This document shows positions 51,101 through 60,109 of a stretch of 64,000 nucleotides of DNA, one piece after another. The notes below the pieces were generated by a model, which was given only the letters and a program-made list of their open reading frames with translations, did not search any database and was not told the origin of the DNA. The position numbers and the translations under genes were made by a program. How positions within the stretch are numbered: the first letter of the stretch is position 1; the number at the start of each line of letters is the position of its first letter. The stretch is taken from assembly GCA_023079485.1 (NCBI GenBank), contig CM041084.1:105734967-105798966 (forward strand), given 5' to 3'. This DNA comes from Archilochus colubris. Taxonomy: Eukaryota; Chordata; Aves; Apodiformes; Trochilidae.

Positions 51101-52489
51101 CCACTCAAAGCCTCCATCCTCTCTTTTCTGAAATTGAATTATTTAATATTTTGAGTGTGTTTGTTAAAGTGCAAATATAGCATTAGAAACAACTGTGCTA
51201 TAATGGAGAAATGAAAGATTAATCTATGGGGTTTTTTGAGACTTCAGAATGATAACATGCCTGGTAGACTTCCTGTGATATCCATCCACCATCACAAACA
51301 AAAGACATTTACCATTTCCCACCCCAAACAAAAAAATACTTTAACAGTACACTCAGTTATGTTATGAGGTGCAATTTAGAGCTGAAGGCCTTTAGAACAT
51401 AAATTTCACTCAAAAAGGACATGTTTAAAAATAATACTAAGGCAGAAGTATTTCCAATTGACAAAAAGTTTATGCCTAGTCTATTATTTAACCAAATGTG
51501 ACTATTGGACAGTGCTGAGGAAGCACATACCCCTGCAGGTCAAGACTAATTCAAATTCTACAGCATGCTGAAAAAGTGATGTTCCTTTACACTAATGGTG
51601 ACCTCTTGCAGTGGGGCAGAACCATCTGTGATGAAGGCCACTCCTAAGGATTTACTTTCAAGCAGATCATAAAACTCAAGTTGAATGCATCTCCTTCCAG
51701 AATTAAGTATCTTGCTGAAAGACTCCCATTTTGGAAAAAGACAGTGAAGTGTATGAGAGAAACCATCAGGTCCCCAAACAAGCTCAAGATCATTTCTGCT
51801 GTAGCCAATGACAAACTCTTCTATGAATCTCATTCTGTGGAAGCAGGAGCAGGCCTAGCATAGCTTGCTCTCCTACTGATGTCCAATGGCAGGGCAACAC
51901 CCTTTACTGCTTAATGGTCTCTTTATTTTAGCTTGCATTCTTTCCCCTAATCTTTTCAGGAGCTTCAGCATCTTGTCTCCTATACTCTCTTTGATCAAGT
52001 TCTCCTGGGACTGGTTCTGAGAGTTTGCCACACTTCATTAATATTGTTTCAAGGAAAAATTACTTCTGAGGTGGCAGGAGCTATGCATGTGTTAATGCTC
52101 ACCTCAGCAGCAGAAGCAGGCTGGATGAAAAAAATATGCATCAAGCCATTCATGTAAAGAACCCTCAAGCATAAAAAAAGTCACAGCTTCTTATTTAAAT
52201 AACACAGTACCATGCAAAATTCACAAATTAAGGGTTTCTAAGGAGTGTCTTAAAATACAAAAACGCAAACCTTTGCTTAAAAATCTACCAGTGCTATGTG
52301 TATTACTCTTTCCTTTACCTGTTTAAGCCATGCAAAAGGTATGACCAAAGTGTCCCTTTAAAAAATACAGCATTCGAAGGAGAAAAAAAGAGCCAGAAAA
52401 ACTGTGCAGACCTAAGAAAAGCCAAAACCCCAGCACGTGTTGATCTTTCTCATTGAATCTATTTAGCTTCTTACCTACCTGTCTGAGCA
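48196..52489. other. Intergenic or distal AQP4 3' flank, no gene recognised
   Basis: No coding exon recognised. A short CA-rich patch lies at 49612-49641. If the AQP4 3' UTR is several kilobases long, as in mammals, the right part could be transcribed on the minus strand; the sequence does not settle this. Confidence 0.4.
49612..49641 (+). repeat. (CA)-rich short microsatellite
   Basis: Interrupted 'cacaca' units: 'cacacatacagacacacac' followed by 'agacacacacacc'. Confidence 0.8.
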
Positions 52490-52955
52490 GAGGTGTGCAG
52501 AGGGCTAAACACCACACCTCTGTTGCCCTTCCCTAGGAGACTCTGTCCTTGCTGTGGGAAGGAGCAATTTGATACTGTCCCTTGCAGATCCCTAACCATG
52601 CTGATGCCCTTGAACCATGATGCTGTCACTGTGTCCAGGGCACAGCTAAGGACAAATCTCAGCTGTTTTACCAGACTCCACGGGCAGCCACTGCTGCGAT
52701 GCTGCCACAATAGGTCTGGCAGGAGGGCTACTGTGGTAGGAAGGAAGCAAGCCCTGTCCTGTGCCTGCGCATGCTACAGGCTCTGTTTGGGTGGAATAAG
52801 GGAGAGAGCAAAGCCCAACTGCAAATGCACGAAGAAGTCACGGATCCCATGCTCAAGGCAGGGAGCTTGTGCCCCGCTAGCAGGGCTTAAGACAAGAAAA
52901 GTGTGAAACTAGGAAAAAGAGCGCTGCGGGGCATGCTGGGAAAATACAGTTCTTC
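52490..52955. promoter_or_regulatory. GC-richer patch with NRF1-like and ZNF143-like words
   Basis: Two promoter words typical of CpG-island promoters occur within 190 bp. An NRF1-like 'tgcgcatgc' lies at 52766-52774. At 52931-52950 'gcatgctgggaaaatacagt' is a near match to the ZNF143/THAP11 element, whose antisense is ACTGTATTTTCCCAGCATGC. The surrounding sequence is richer in GC and CpG than its neighbours. It lies about 1.7 kb past the AQP4 stop. It could be the promoter of a non-coding or antisense transcript, or a decayed promoter copy. A 137-codon plus-strand frame here (52493-52906) has no recognised domain. Confidence 0.35.
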
Positions 52956-54542
52956 AAATTGGGATAGCAGGATTGCCCTTGGATCACAGTGCACAGATTT
53001 GAGGGTAGCAGTGGCTTATCTCATTAGAAACATCTAATTCCCTGTAATAAAGATTGCATGTAGAGTGTGTCGAAGAACAGACAAGGCTATTACAGCCCAC
53101 AGTCAGGACTAATACTTTTTCCCCCCTTCTTATTGCTAAACAGGCAGGAGTAGCTATTCAATTTCAAAATAAAAACTATATAATTACAGTAATAATACCA
53201 TGCTCCTGACTGTTCTGCAGCTGCATATTGTAAAACTCAAAGTCACTGATCAGGAACAAAAGCAGTAAGTCAGTACCAGCTTTACAGAAGTGTTCTGCTG
53301 GGGTGATTATGTCTGTCAAAATACTTCTCTAAGGGGGAAGACTGATTACTGCCCATATTTCATGTCCCTTTCCCCCTAAAAAACCCCTGCAAGTGCTTTC
53401 ATCTTTTCCTAACAACAGATAAAGAATCCTTTGCCAGGGGTGTAATTAGCACTACATGAACACTGCAACAAGCATGGATCCTGTTCAAATAGTTAGGCAT
53501 CAGTTACAACAAAAAGCCAGAAGCAATCATATTTTTATCATCTGTTATAAAAAAATATTTCCCAACCAGTGTTTCAATTCAGTTAAAAGTTAAAAATCCT
53601 CTACATTACTAATAAATTAAAACCCCATACCTCAAACCATCTTGTAAGAAAGTAGGTAAGTAATTTAAACCTTTAGTTTACATAAATTAGCACAGAAATG
53701 TGTGTTTGAATAAGTGCACTGAAAACAGATACGCCTTCTTTTCTTCTGATATCTCTTATTTGATTTATTAAGTAACAGGAAAGTCTTTATATTCCTTTCA
53801 TGACCTTGAAAGTCTCCTAACTGTAAATGGTCAATAGTCAAAGCCCAGGAGAATTTTTACCCAGATAGACAATGACAACAGGGAGCATGAAGTACAGTCA
53901 AGTGTTTTGCAGCCTTATTACAGTAGACTTCAACATTCAATTTCAGAATATTTACTCCCAGGAAGGGATGAAGAATTTACACTGCAAATCACAGGTGAAA
54001 TTTGGTGGGCTGACAGAATTTATTTAAAACATATTAAAGTATTATTTTTTTCAGTAGTGTCCAAGACAATAATTATGTACGTGAGTGGAAACAATGTCCC
54101 TTTGCTTGTGGATAAAACTGAAATAGTGTTGGTGTTGTTCCTGAACCTTGCTGAGAATGCATAATGGATAAAATCCTGTAATCAAAGCTGACAACAGCCA
54201 ATTAAGTGTCAGAGGAACAATCTGATAAGTAGGTCTTCTTGTCTATAGGAATTTCCTGATATGTCTTAACTGTCAATCTGAATGTTAAACATTATCTTCA
54301 TCTCTTATGGACTGATTTACTAAAGGAGAATACTTTAATTTTTTTTTTTTTTTTACTTTGGGATTGATCCAGAAAGAGGGAAAGGAAAATAGTAGGAGCA
54401 ACTCTTAATTTGAACTACTAGATGGGGGGAATCCTAATTATAGCAAAGTCCTAATAATCCAACTGAGCAGGCACATGGTTTGGGGACACCACTACCAGGC
54501 AACTGCCTGCACCATACCTGTTAAAATATAGTGATGCTCAGT
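52956..54542 (-). other. AQP4: Probable AQP4 3' UTR and flank, end unresolved
   Basis: Sequence following the last AQP4 codons on the gene's strand. Candidate poly-A signals on the minus strand are ATTAAA at 54334-54339 and AATAAA at 54019-54024 and 53764-53769. None can be chosen without transcript data, and mammalian AQP4 3' UTRs run to several kilobases. A 16-T run (poly-A on the mRNA strand) lies at 54339-54354. Confidence 0.4.
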
Positions 54543-54629
54543 TTAGAGAAGATCTGTTTCTTTAATAGGTGGAAGGATATCAGTGGACAGGCTAGCAGGC
54601 CGCTCTCTGCTTTCAGTGCTTCTTGCTAG
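54543..54629 (-). CDS. AQP4: Readthrough extension of AQP4 (AQP4ex), 28 codons
   Basis: The normal stop is TGA at 54630-54632 and the next bases are CTAG, so the mRNA reads UGA-CUAG, the strongest known context for eukaryotic stop-codon readthrough. After the stop the same frame stays open for 28 codons, from LARSTESRER to PPIKETDLL, and ends at TAA (54543-54545). Adding the residue inserted at UGA gives a 29-residue extension, the same length as reported for mammalian AQP4ex. In mammals the extension masks the SSV PDZ ligand and steers AQP4 to perivascular astrocyte endfeet. The context and frame are directly visible; usage in this species is inferred. Confidence 0.75.
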   Translation of the reverse strand, partial: LARSTESRERPASLSTDILPPIKETDLL

Positions 54630-54908
54630 TCATACAGAAGACAACACCTCGCTGGATGGATCTCTCCCCTTCTTGTCCTCACCCCTGTCAATATCAATCA
54701 CATGAACTATTCCAGGCTTCAGGATCAGGTCATCAGTCTCCACGTGGCTCCTGTTATCATCCACCTCGATGTACTTCCCCTTGGATGGCTGGGTAGCCTT
54801 ACTGAAGACATCCTTAAAACGGCGCTTGAGTTCAACGTCTGGGCAATAGACGTACTCATAAAGAGCACCAGCAAGGACTGCTCCTATGATGGGTCCCACC
54901 CAATACAC
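54630..54908 (-). CDS. AQP4: AQP4 coding exon 4 (C-terminal 92 residues and stop)
   Basis: The acceptor 'cttttttttcag' is followed by GTG TAT TGG. The exon starts VYWVGPIIGAVLAGALYEYV, the sixth transmembrane helix, and continues into the cytosolic tail. The tail holds KRRF, the tyrosine-based sorting motif YIEV (M23 residues 255-258), the acidic DDNRSHVETDD segment and the terminal SSV that binds PDZ domains such as syntrophin. Counting from Met23, residue 254 (276 in mammalian numbering) is Lys, whereas mammals have the phosphorylatable Ser276. GTG is an exon-internal valine codon, not a start. The stop is TGA, followed by a readthrough context. Confidence 0.96.
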   Translation of the reverse strand: MYWVGPIIGAVLAGALYEYVYCPDVELKRRFKDVFSKATQPSKGKYIEVDDNRSHVETDDLILKPGIVHVIDIDRGEDKKGRDPSSEVLSSV

Positions 54909-54984
54909 CTGAAAAAAAAGAGGTGGAAAAAAAGACAGGCATTAAGCAAAAAAGAAGCTGGGGATGACTTGTAAAAAAAGTGCA

Positions 54985-55272
54985 TACAGTGATAGGACAA
55001 GGGGTCATGGCTTTCAATTGAAAAGGATTGATTTAGATTAGATAGTAGGAAGAAGTTCTTCACTCTGAGGGTGGTGAGACACTGGTACAGGTTGCTCAGG
55101 GAAGTTGTGTCTGCCTCCCCCCTCTAAGTGTTCAAGGCCAGGTTGGATGGGGCTTTGGCAACCTCACCTAATGGGAGGTGTCCCTGCACATGGCAGGGGT
55201 GTTGGATAGTTCCAATAGTTCCAATAATCTTACAGATCCTTTCCAACCAAAATCATTCTATGTTTCAATGAT
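54985..55272 (+). mobile_element. CR1 LINE 3' fragment in AQP4 intron 3, antisense to the gene
   Basis: Blocks 'gataggacaaggggtcatgg', 'aggaagaagttcttcactctgagggtggtgagacactgg', 'gtgttcaaggccaggttggatggggct' and 'ggtgtccctgcacatggcagggg' lead to the 3' end 'ttccaaccaaaatcattctatg'. A small 'tagttccaa' duplication lies near 55207-55226. It is defective and 5'-truncated. Confidence 0.92.
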
Positions 55273-56189
55273 GAAGCCCTAAAACAAGAAGCCAGGGCCT
55301 CAGAGGAAAGCATGTTACTACAGACTTCATCCAGAAAACTTTCAGTAAAATGCACTGTCCCCATTGTTCAAACCAATCCTGCTTTCCAGAAATGCATGGT
55401 CACATAGGTCTCTGGCTTTCATGAACTGGGGGTAAGATCTGCCACCTTCACAGTTTTTAAGGCAGACAAGTGTAACTACCACAGATTTTACAAATGGTGA
55501 CCTAGAGCTCAGCAATTGAGTGCCTGCTCTAATATCACATATGAAGTTAGTCAAAAGGTATTCTCTTAGGCAGTTAATGGAATTAGTCCTTTGACACTTC
55601 TTTAAAATTTGTCTGCTCTCAGTCCCTCTCTCACATATTTCACCCCCTTCAGAAATTGTCACTAGTCCCTTTGAATCCAGTCATCTAAACCACCTTGCAT
55701 GCACTCCCCTAAAAACTCTTCCTGTGTCAGTATTTAGGGAATCACCAGACAGTAGACCCCACAGACCAGAGAAGAGGGACCTATGCTGACACATCAGTGA
55801 GGTACAGTCACCACTTCCCTGATGCCTGGAAAAGATTTCAGTCTATACGTCTGGTTACCAATCTTCTCAAACGGACCAGCCAAGTGGCAGCAAAGCTACA
55901 GACACCTCCCACAGAAAAACACACAGGCATCCTTTGTGGCTGCTTTACATTCTGTTGATAGAAAGCAGCTTTTTTCCCCTCTCTTTAAGAGAGATTTAAC
56001 TTTTGGTCTTTTTTTAATTGTGTCCAATAACAAAAAGAGTACAGGTTTTTCATCATCCTTATTTAGATCACTCAGAGCTGTAACTTTTCTCATGAAAAAA
56101 AAAAAAGGTCACAGATCCCAGAAGAGTCATATATGACTTGTCACCTACAACACAAGTTTCTCTAGCATAGTTTAGCTTTTAAACTAGCA

Positions 56190-56770
56190 GGAATTACTTG
56201 ACTGACAACCAGGCCCACACCTCTCCTCTAAATTTTCATCATTGATTGTGACCTGTAGGTAACATATATAGGACTGCTTGAAAGATGAACGCACAGGTTT
56301 AGGAATGTGTGGATCAGGATTGAGGCAGAAAAATGGACAGAATCCTCCCAGCATACCAGACATGGAAGAAGACATCTTGACCCTTGTGATCTCTCAGTTT
56401 TATACTGAGAATTACGTGTATGGGATGGAATACTCTGCCTGGTCAGTTTTTGGGTCATCTGTCTGGTTTGCTCCTCCCTGCAGAAGGGTCACAGGTGCGA
56501 CCCTCTCATGGCCTTTCATTTCTGGACCATAAGTTTAGCAGAATCAAGCACTGACCTTGCTTTCTATAGAAGTAAGCAAAGGCAAGAGGCTCTCTGCCTA
56601 CCACTCATATTGTTACCTCTGCAGTAACTATAAACATCAAGAATTATCAATCCTAGAAGCAGATACTGTCTGGAAAACATGCTCTATTTCAGAAAGGGCA
56701 CTTAGAAAAGACTTAATCAAAAAGTAAAATTACTGAAAGAAAAATGGTTCTATCTTACCTCAAAAATAAC
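56190..56770 (-). mobile_element. ERVL-type LTR in AQP4 intron 3, same strand as the gene
   Basis: On the minus strand it shows the same blocks as the LTR at 23.9 kb: 'ttctaggattgataattcttgatgtttatagttactgc', then 'actgaccaggcagagtattccatcccatacacgtaattctcagtataaaactgag'. The TATA box TATAAAAC corresponds to plus 56397-56404. The upstream part is more diverged and no flanking retroviral genes remain, so it is an old solo LTR or fragment. Both boundaries are approximate. Its TATA faces the direction of AQP4 transcription. Confidence 0.6.
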
Positions 56771-57677
56771 ACAAATGCAGGAAACAGATTTTATTTCTGC
56801 ATTTTTGCCCAAGGTGATAATAAACTTTTAAGGAAACAAAACCTTCCCTAGTGTGCACACAAACATTTCTACTTCAGTATTTCCAACTCACGTTTCCAAA
56901 ACAACCCAAATTTGGCTTCCAACAGGCAACTGGCTATCTGATTATCTAATCTGAATGAAGAAATACAACTGTGAGACACAACTTCATAGGGTACATATCT
57001 ATCACAGCATGTCTGCCAGCAGTTCTCCAACAGTAGGTGCAGAAGCACCTGAGCTTCTGCCAGTGGTGTGCCAATGTCAGTGCACTGAAGAAGGAGAAAA
57101 AACCATCTTTCCAAGTGACCAGGACAGTAACTAAGCTTTTCCTACAAGTTTCTCCATCATACAGTTGTCTACTGTTTACAGCATTAGTTATAAATTACAG
57201 GTCTCCTCAGACTATGAGTAATTAATCTTGTGACAAAACTACACCAGTTTTTCATATGAACAAACCATGCTCTGATAACTGGGTAAATCTGCCTCAATAG
57301 CATAACTCTTGGGAATTAAGTTACACATGGTATCGTGTTTGCAAAATTGGAGCCTCAGGGCCTGAAAACAATGCTATTTCTGTTATTAGCTACAGTGGGA
57401 GCAATGTGGGCTTAATAGTTTAAAAATTAAAAAAAATTCTTATATGCATGGTAATACACAGCTCTTACAGTTATCATGGAAACTGTCCCTAGAAGTGCTT
57501 TCCCTGTCCTTAATTAGGTGAGGCAGAGGCACAATCCACCTCTCCCTTATAAAATGCGAATTGTTTTTTAAAAAAATTAATAGCAGGATGGTACAGAAAA
57601 TGGCTGCACTGTTCACAGTCTGTTTATCAGATACTCCTAGTTAAGATGACACTTTCAAATGAAGCAGGTGACATCTG

Positions 57678-57699
57678 GTCTGGTCTGCAAAGACCAGAC
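57678..57699 (+). other. Perfect 9-bp inverted repeat with GCAA loop
   Basis: The arm GTCTGGTCT, the loop GCAA and the arm AGACCAGAC form a perfect 9-bp stem. On the plus strand the loop is a GNRA-type tetraloop; in the AQP4 pre-mRNA (minus) the loop would be UUGC. It lies within intron 3, 520 bases from exon 3. Function unknown; it may be chance. Confidence 0.6.
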
Positions 57700-58218
57700 T
57701 GCAACCCCTTCATCTCTCACTGCAGGCATTTGCTGAGGCAGGTTATCCCCTGGGACCCAGACCACAGAGGGTCCCTGCTCTCATTTCATACGTCTGCCCC
57801 AGTTTGCTGCAGAACCAGGTGAAACGTGAAGCTGACAAGAATTACTTCCACAACTCCTCACCAGCATGACTGGGGGAGGTTTGCAATCTGCCTCAGAGGA
57901 TTTTTCTTTCTAGCAGTTAAATTCTTTCAGTCTTGCTGGATTGCATTTTTTAAAAAAATTATTATATTTTATTTATTTATGATTTCCTTTTTACCCAGCT
58001 ACCACCTCCACAAAACCAAGATGCTATTCCAGTGCTCTGCACACTGCCCCAAATCTCTGGGTGAGGAGCGCAATTATCCCAAAGCTCACGGCAGGTCAGC
58101 ACCTGTCTTCCTCAGTGATGGTCCCTATGGGACATTCTGGGATGGATAACTAAAAGCAAATGATGCATGACAAATCCTATTTGGCACTCCTGTGAAGGAA
58201 GCATGAAAAGAGAGTTAC

Positions 58219-58299
58219 CCATTGGTTTTCCCATCTCCCCATAATGACAGCAGGTCCGAATGATCGGGCTGGGTTCATGCTGGCACCAGTGTAGTTGAT
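58219..58299 (-). CDS. AQP4: AQP4 coding exon 3 (27 residues, second NPA motif)
   Basis: This 81-bp exon runs from acceptor 'ctgctttag|ATC' to donor 'TGG|GTAACT'. It encodes [20 protein letters not shown] and then GRWENQW. It contains the second NPA box (N191-P192-A193 from Met23, 213-215 in mammals), the filter Arg (R194; mammalian R216) and the small filter residue Ala188 (mammalian A210). NPA caps the half-helix that meets its partner at mid-pore. N184-Y-T is a potential N-glycosylation sequon, as in mammals. It was missed as an open frame because of its small size. Confidence 0.95.
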
Positions 58300-58658
58300 C
58301 TAAAGCAGAGACAAAATGTTACCTATTACTGAAGTCTTGAAGATAGTTATTCAGTTTCTGCTAGTCCTTATACTACGTCAACACCCTGTTTTTGCATGGC
58401 TTCTAATCTTGACAGCAAGTACTGTCAGTCTTCCGAGTCTTATCACAAAACTAACAAAGCACATAAGCAGGCAGAAAATCTCTGATGGAACATGCTCCCT
58501 AAGGGGACCCTCCTGCTAACCCAAAGGGTTTTGGTATGGATCAATAAGGATACAGAAGTTATAAAGCAGTTATAAAGGCCACAGAAGTTGCCATTAACTC
58601 CTGAAGTACTAATAAAGGGACAAAGGGTCTATTTTTTAACAAGAAGCCATTAACTTAC
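58300..58658 (-). other. AQP4: AQP4 intron 2
   Basis: A 359-bp intron with a consensus donor GCC|GTAAGT and a 'ctctgctttag' acceptor. No repeat or other feature recognised inside. Confidence 0.93.
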
Positions 58659-58823
58659 GGCAAATAAATGTCCAATTGCAACAGAAAATCCAATTGCTAA
58701 AGCTACTGAACCAGTGACATCATTTCGTTTTGAATCACAGCTAGCAAAAATAGTAAAAACCAGCTGGAAGGTGATTATCAACTCCACCAGGAGTCCATGG
58801 CCAGCGGAAAGATCCTCGTGTAC
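58659..58823 (-). CDS. AQP4: AQP4 coding exon 2 (55 residues)
   Basis: This 165-bp exon runs from 'ttctttcag|GTACACG' to 'GCC|GTAAGT'. It encodes extracellular loop C (VHEDLSAGHG), transmembrane helix 4 (LLVELIITFQLVFTIFASCD), cytosolic loop D (SKRNDVTG) and most of helix 5 (SVALAIGFSVAIGHLFA). His179 from Met23 (mammalian H201) is the aromatic/arginine filter histidine. The Ser of CDSKR (158; mammalian Ser180) is a known kinase target in mammals and is kept. Loop C lacks the NLT sequon found in human AQP4 at residue 153. The exon is in phase 0 on both sides. Confidence 0.95.
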
Positions 58824-59694
58824 CTGAAAGAACAGAAAGGAACACCGGAGATGAAACAGAGGTGATTTTCTAAATGGTTATAAAATCATCACATACATTA
58901 ATGGTGTTTCAATGAAAGGTAAACCACAAAAGACAACAATGAAATTCAGAGGTACAGGCTACCACCCCCCTTTTCTTTATTTTTTTAATTTTTGTTTTGA
59001 GAGCCACAGAAAAATATTGCTGGATTGAGAACAGAAGGCTTAACAGTAGCACCCAACCAGGACTTCAAAGTTAGACTGCAGAAGTATAGTTTATTTTTAC
59101 ACAGGGATTTGCAAATGCTGCACTTCCCCTTCACCATTTTTTTCTTGGGAGCACTGTAATTTACTATTCAATTATAAATTCATTAATTAGCCCTGACTTA
59201 ATTAATTTAAATTTCAATTAAAAATTAAGCAGTGTGCAGCTCAAGTGCATTTTTAATAAGCACTGCAACAGGGCTCACTGATGGCATTCCTTATTAGTTC
59301 AGAACAAAGCTGAAATCTGAGCCACAATCTATTTCAAAAGTATGTCATTTTAAATTGATGTTTTTTCAATCCCCACCATAATGGCATAGAATTAATTTCC
59401 CCCTCCCCAGCCCATGTGAAAATGGCATTTCGTGCATATATTATTTAAATTTTGTATGTATATTAACATTACCTGCCGTCATCACATTTGGGGAAGTTCT
59501 AGGAAAGAGAACTTCTATAAAAAGAACATCTATAGATATTACACTGCATAAATTCAACCTAGGGAGATCTGTAAGCCCTGTCTAGATAATGTAAATAAAC
59601 CAGCAAGCTGTTAAAAATCTCTACTTGAGTTCTTTTTAGTCTGCTTGTATTTTCTTAGGCTCTAAGCTAATTGAAGAGCTGGAGAAGTGATTAC
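58824..59694 (-). other. AQP4: AQP4 intron 1, with an AT-rich homeodomain-word cluster
   Basis: An 871-bp intron whose donor GCG|GTAATC has T at +5 and so is weak. The part at about 59158-59370 is unusually dense in TAAT/ATTA words ('ttcattaattagcc', 'cttaattaatttaaatttcaattaaaaattaag'). This is compatible with an intronic regulatory element. No transposon recognised. Confidence 0.85.
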
Positions 59695-60109
59695 CGCAGT
59701 GACTCCCAGGCCTCCCACCACACTTGGTGGTGTGATGAGGTAAAGGATTCCTGCACCCACGATGGCTCCAAGGCACTGGGCAAGAATGTAGAAGACCGAC
59801 TTGGCGAGGCTGATCTTCCTCGTGCAGACCATTGCCACGGTGACAGCGGGGTTAATGTGGCCTCCGCTGATGTGTCCAAAGCACTGCACCATGGTGGCAA
59901 TGCTGAGTCCAAAGCAGAGGGAGATAAGGACCATGTCTACAGGCAGGGGGTTCTCTGCTCCACCCCAGTTGATTGTGGAGCCAAGGCTGAGGAGGACAAA
60001 AATAAGCATGGCCAAAAATTCTGCTGAAACGGCTTTCCAGAAGGGCTGAGTCCAGACTCCTTTAAATGCCACCATGATGCTCTCACACTTAAACAGGCGT
60101 CCACACTTA
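59695..60109 (-). CDS. AQP4: AQP4 coding exon 1, with Met23 start of the short isoform
   Basis: This 415-bp exon follows 'ccttttcag' and starts T AAG TGT GGA, so its first base completes a split codon from the upstream exon. Eleven codons (KCGRLFKCESI) precede ATG at 60073-60075, the Met23 start. The ATG has a good context (A at -3, G at +4). From Met23 the 127 residues cover helices 1 to 3 and the first pore half-helix. They include LCFGLS with the filter Phe55 (mammalian F77), HINPAVTV with the first NPA (75-77; mammalian 97-99), and RKIS with the phospho-site Ser89 (mammalian S111). It ends GLGVTA at a weak donor. Residues are almost all as in mammals. Confidence 0.97.

Larger units (their letters stand above)
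54909..58218 (-). other. AQP4: AQP4 intron 3
   Basis: A 3.3-kb intron between donor TGG|GTAACT (weak, C at +5) and the exon 4 acceptor. It contains an antisense CR1 fragment, a sense-oriented ERVL-type LTR and a perfect 9-bp hairpin, each listed separately. The remaining segments (55273-56189 and 56771-58218) show no other recognised feature. Confidence 0.9.

Noticed and set aside
54906..54908. GTG at the start of the exon 4 open frame read as an initiation codon
   Set aside because: It directly follows a splice acceptor and encodes an internal valine of helix 6.
59671..60049. 118- and 82-codon frames opposite AQP4 exon 1
   Set aside because: Antisense shadows of a strongly constrained coding exon.
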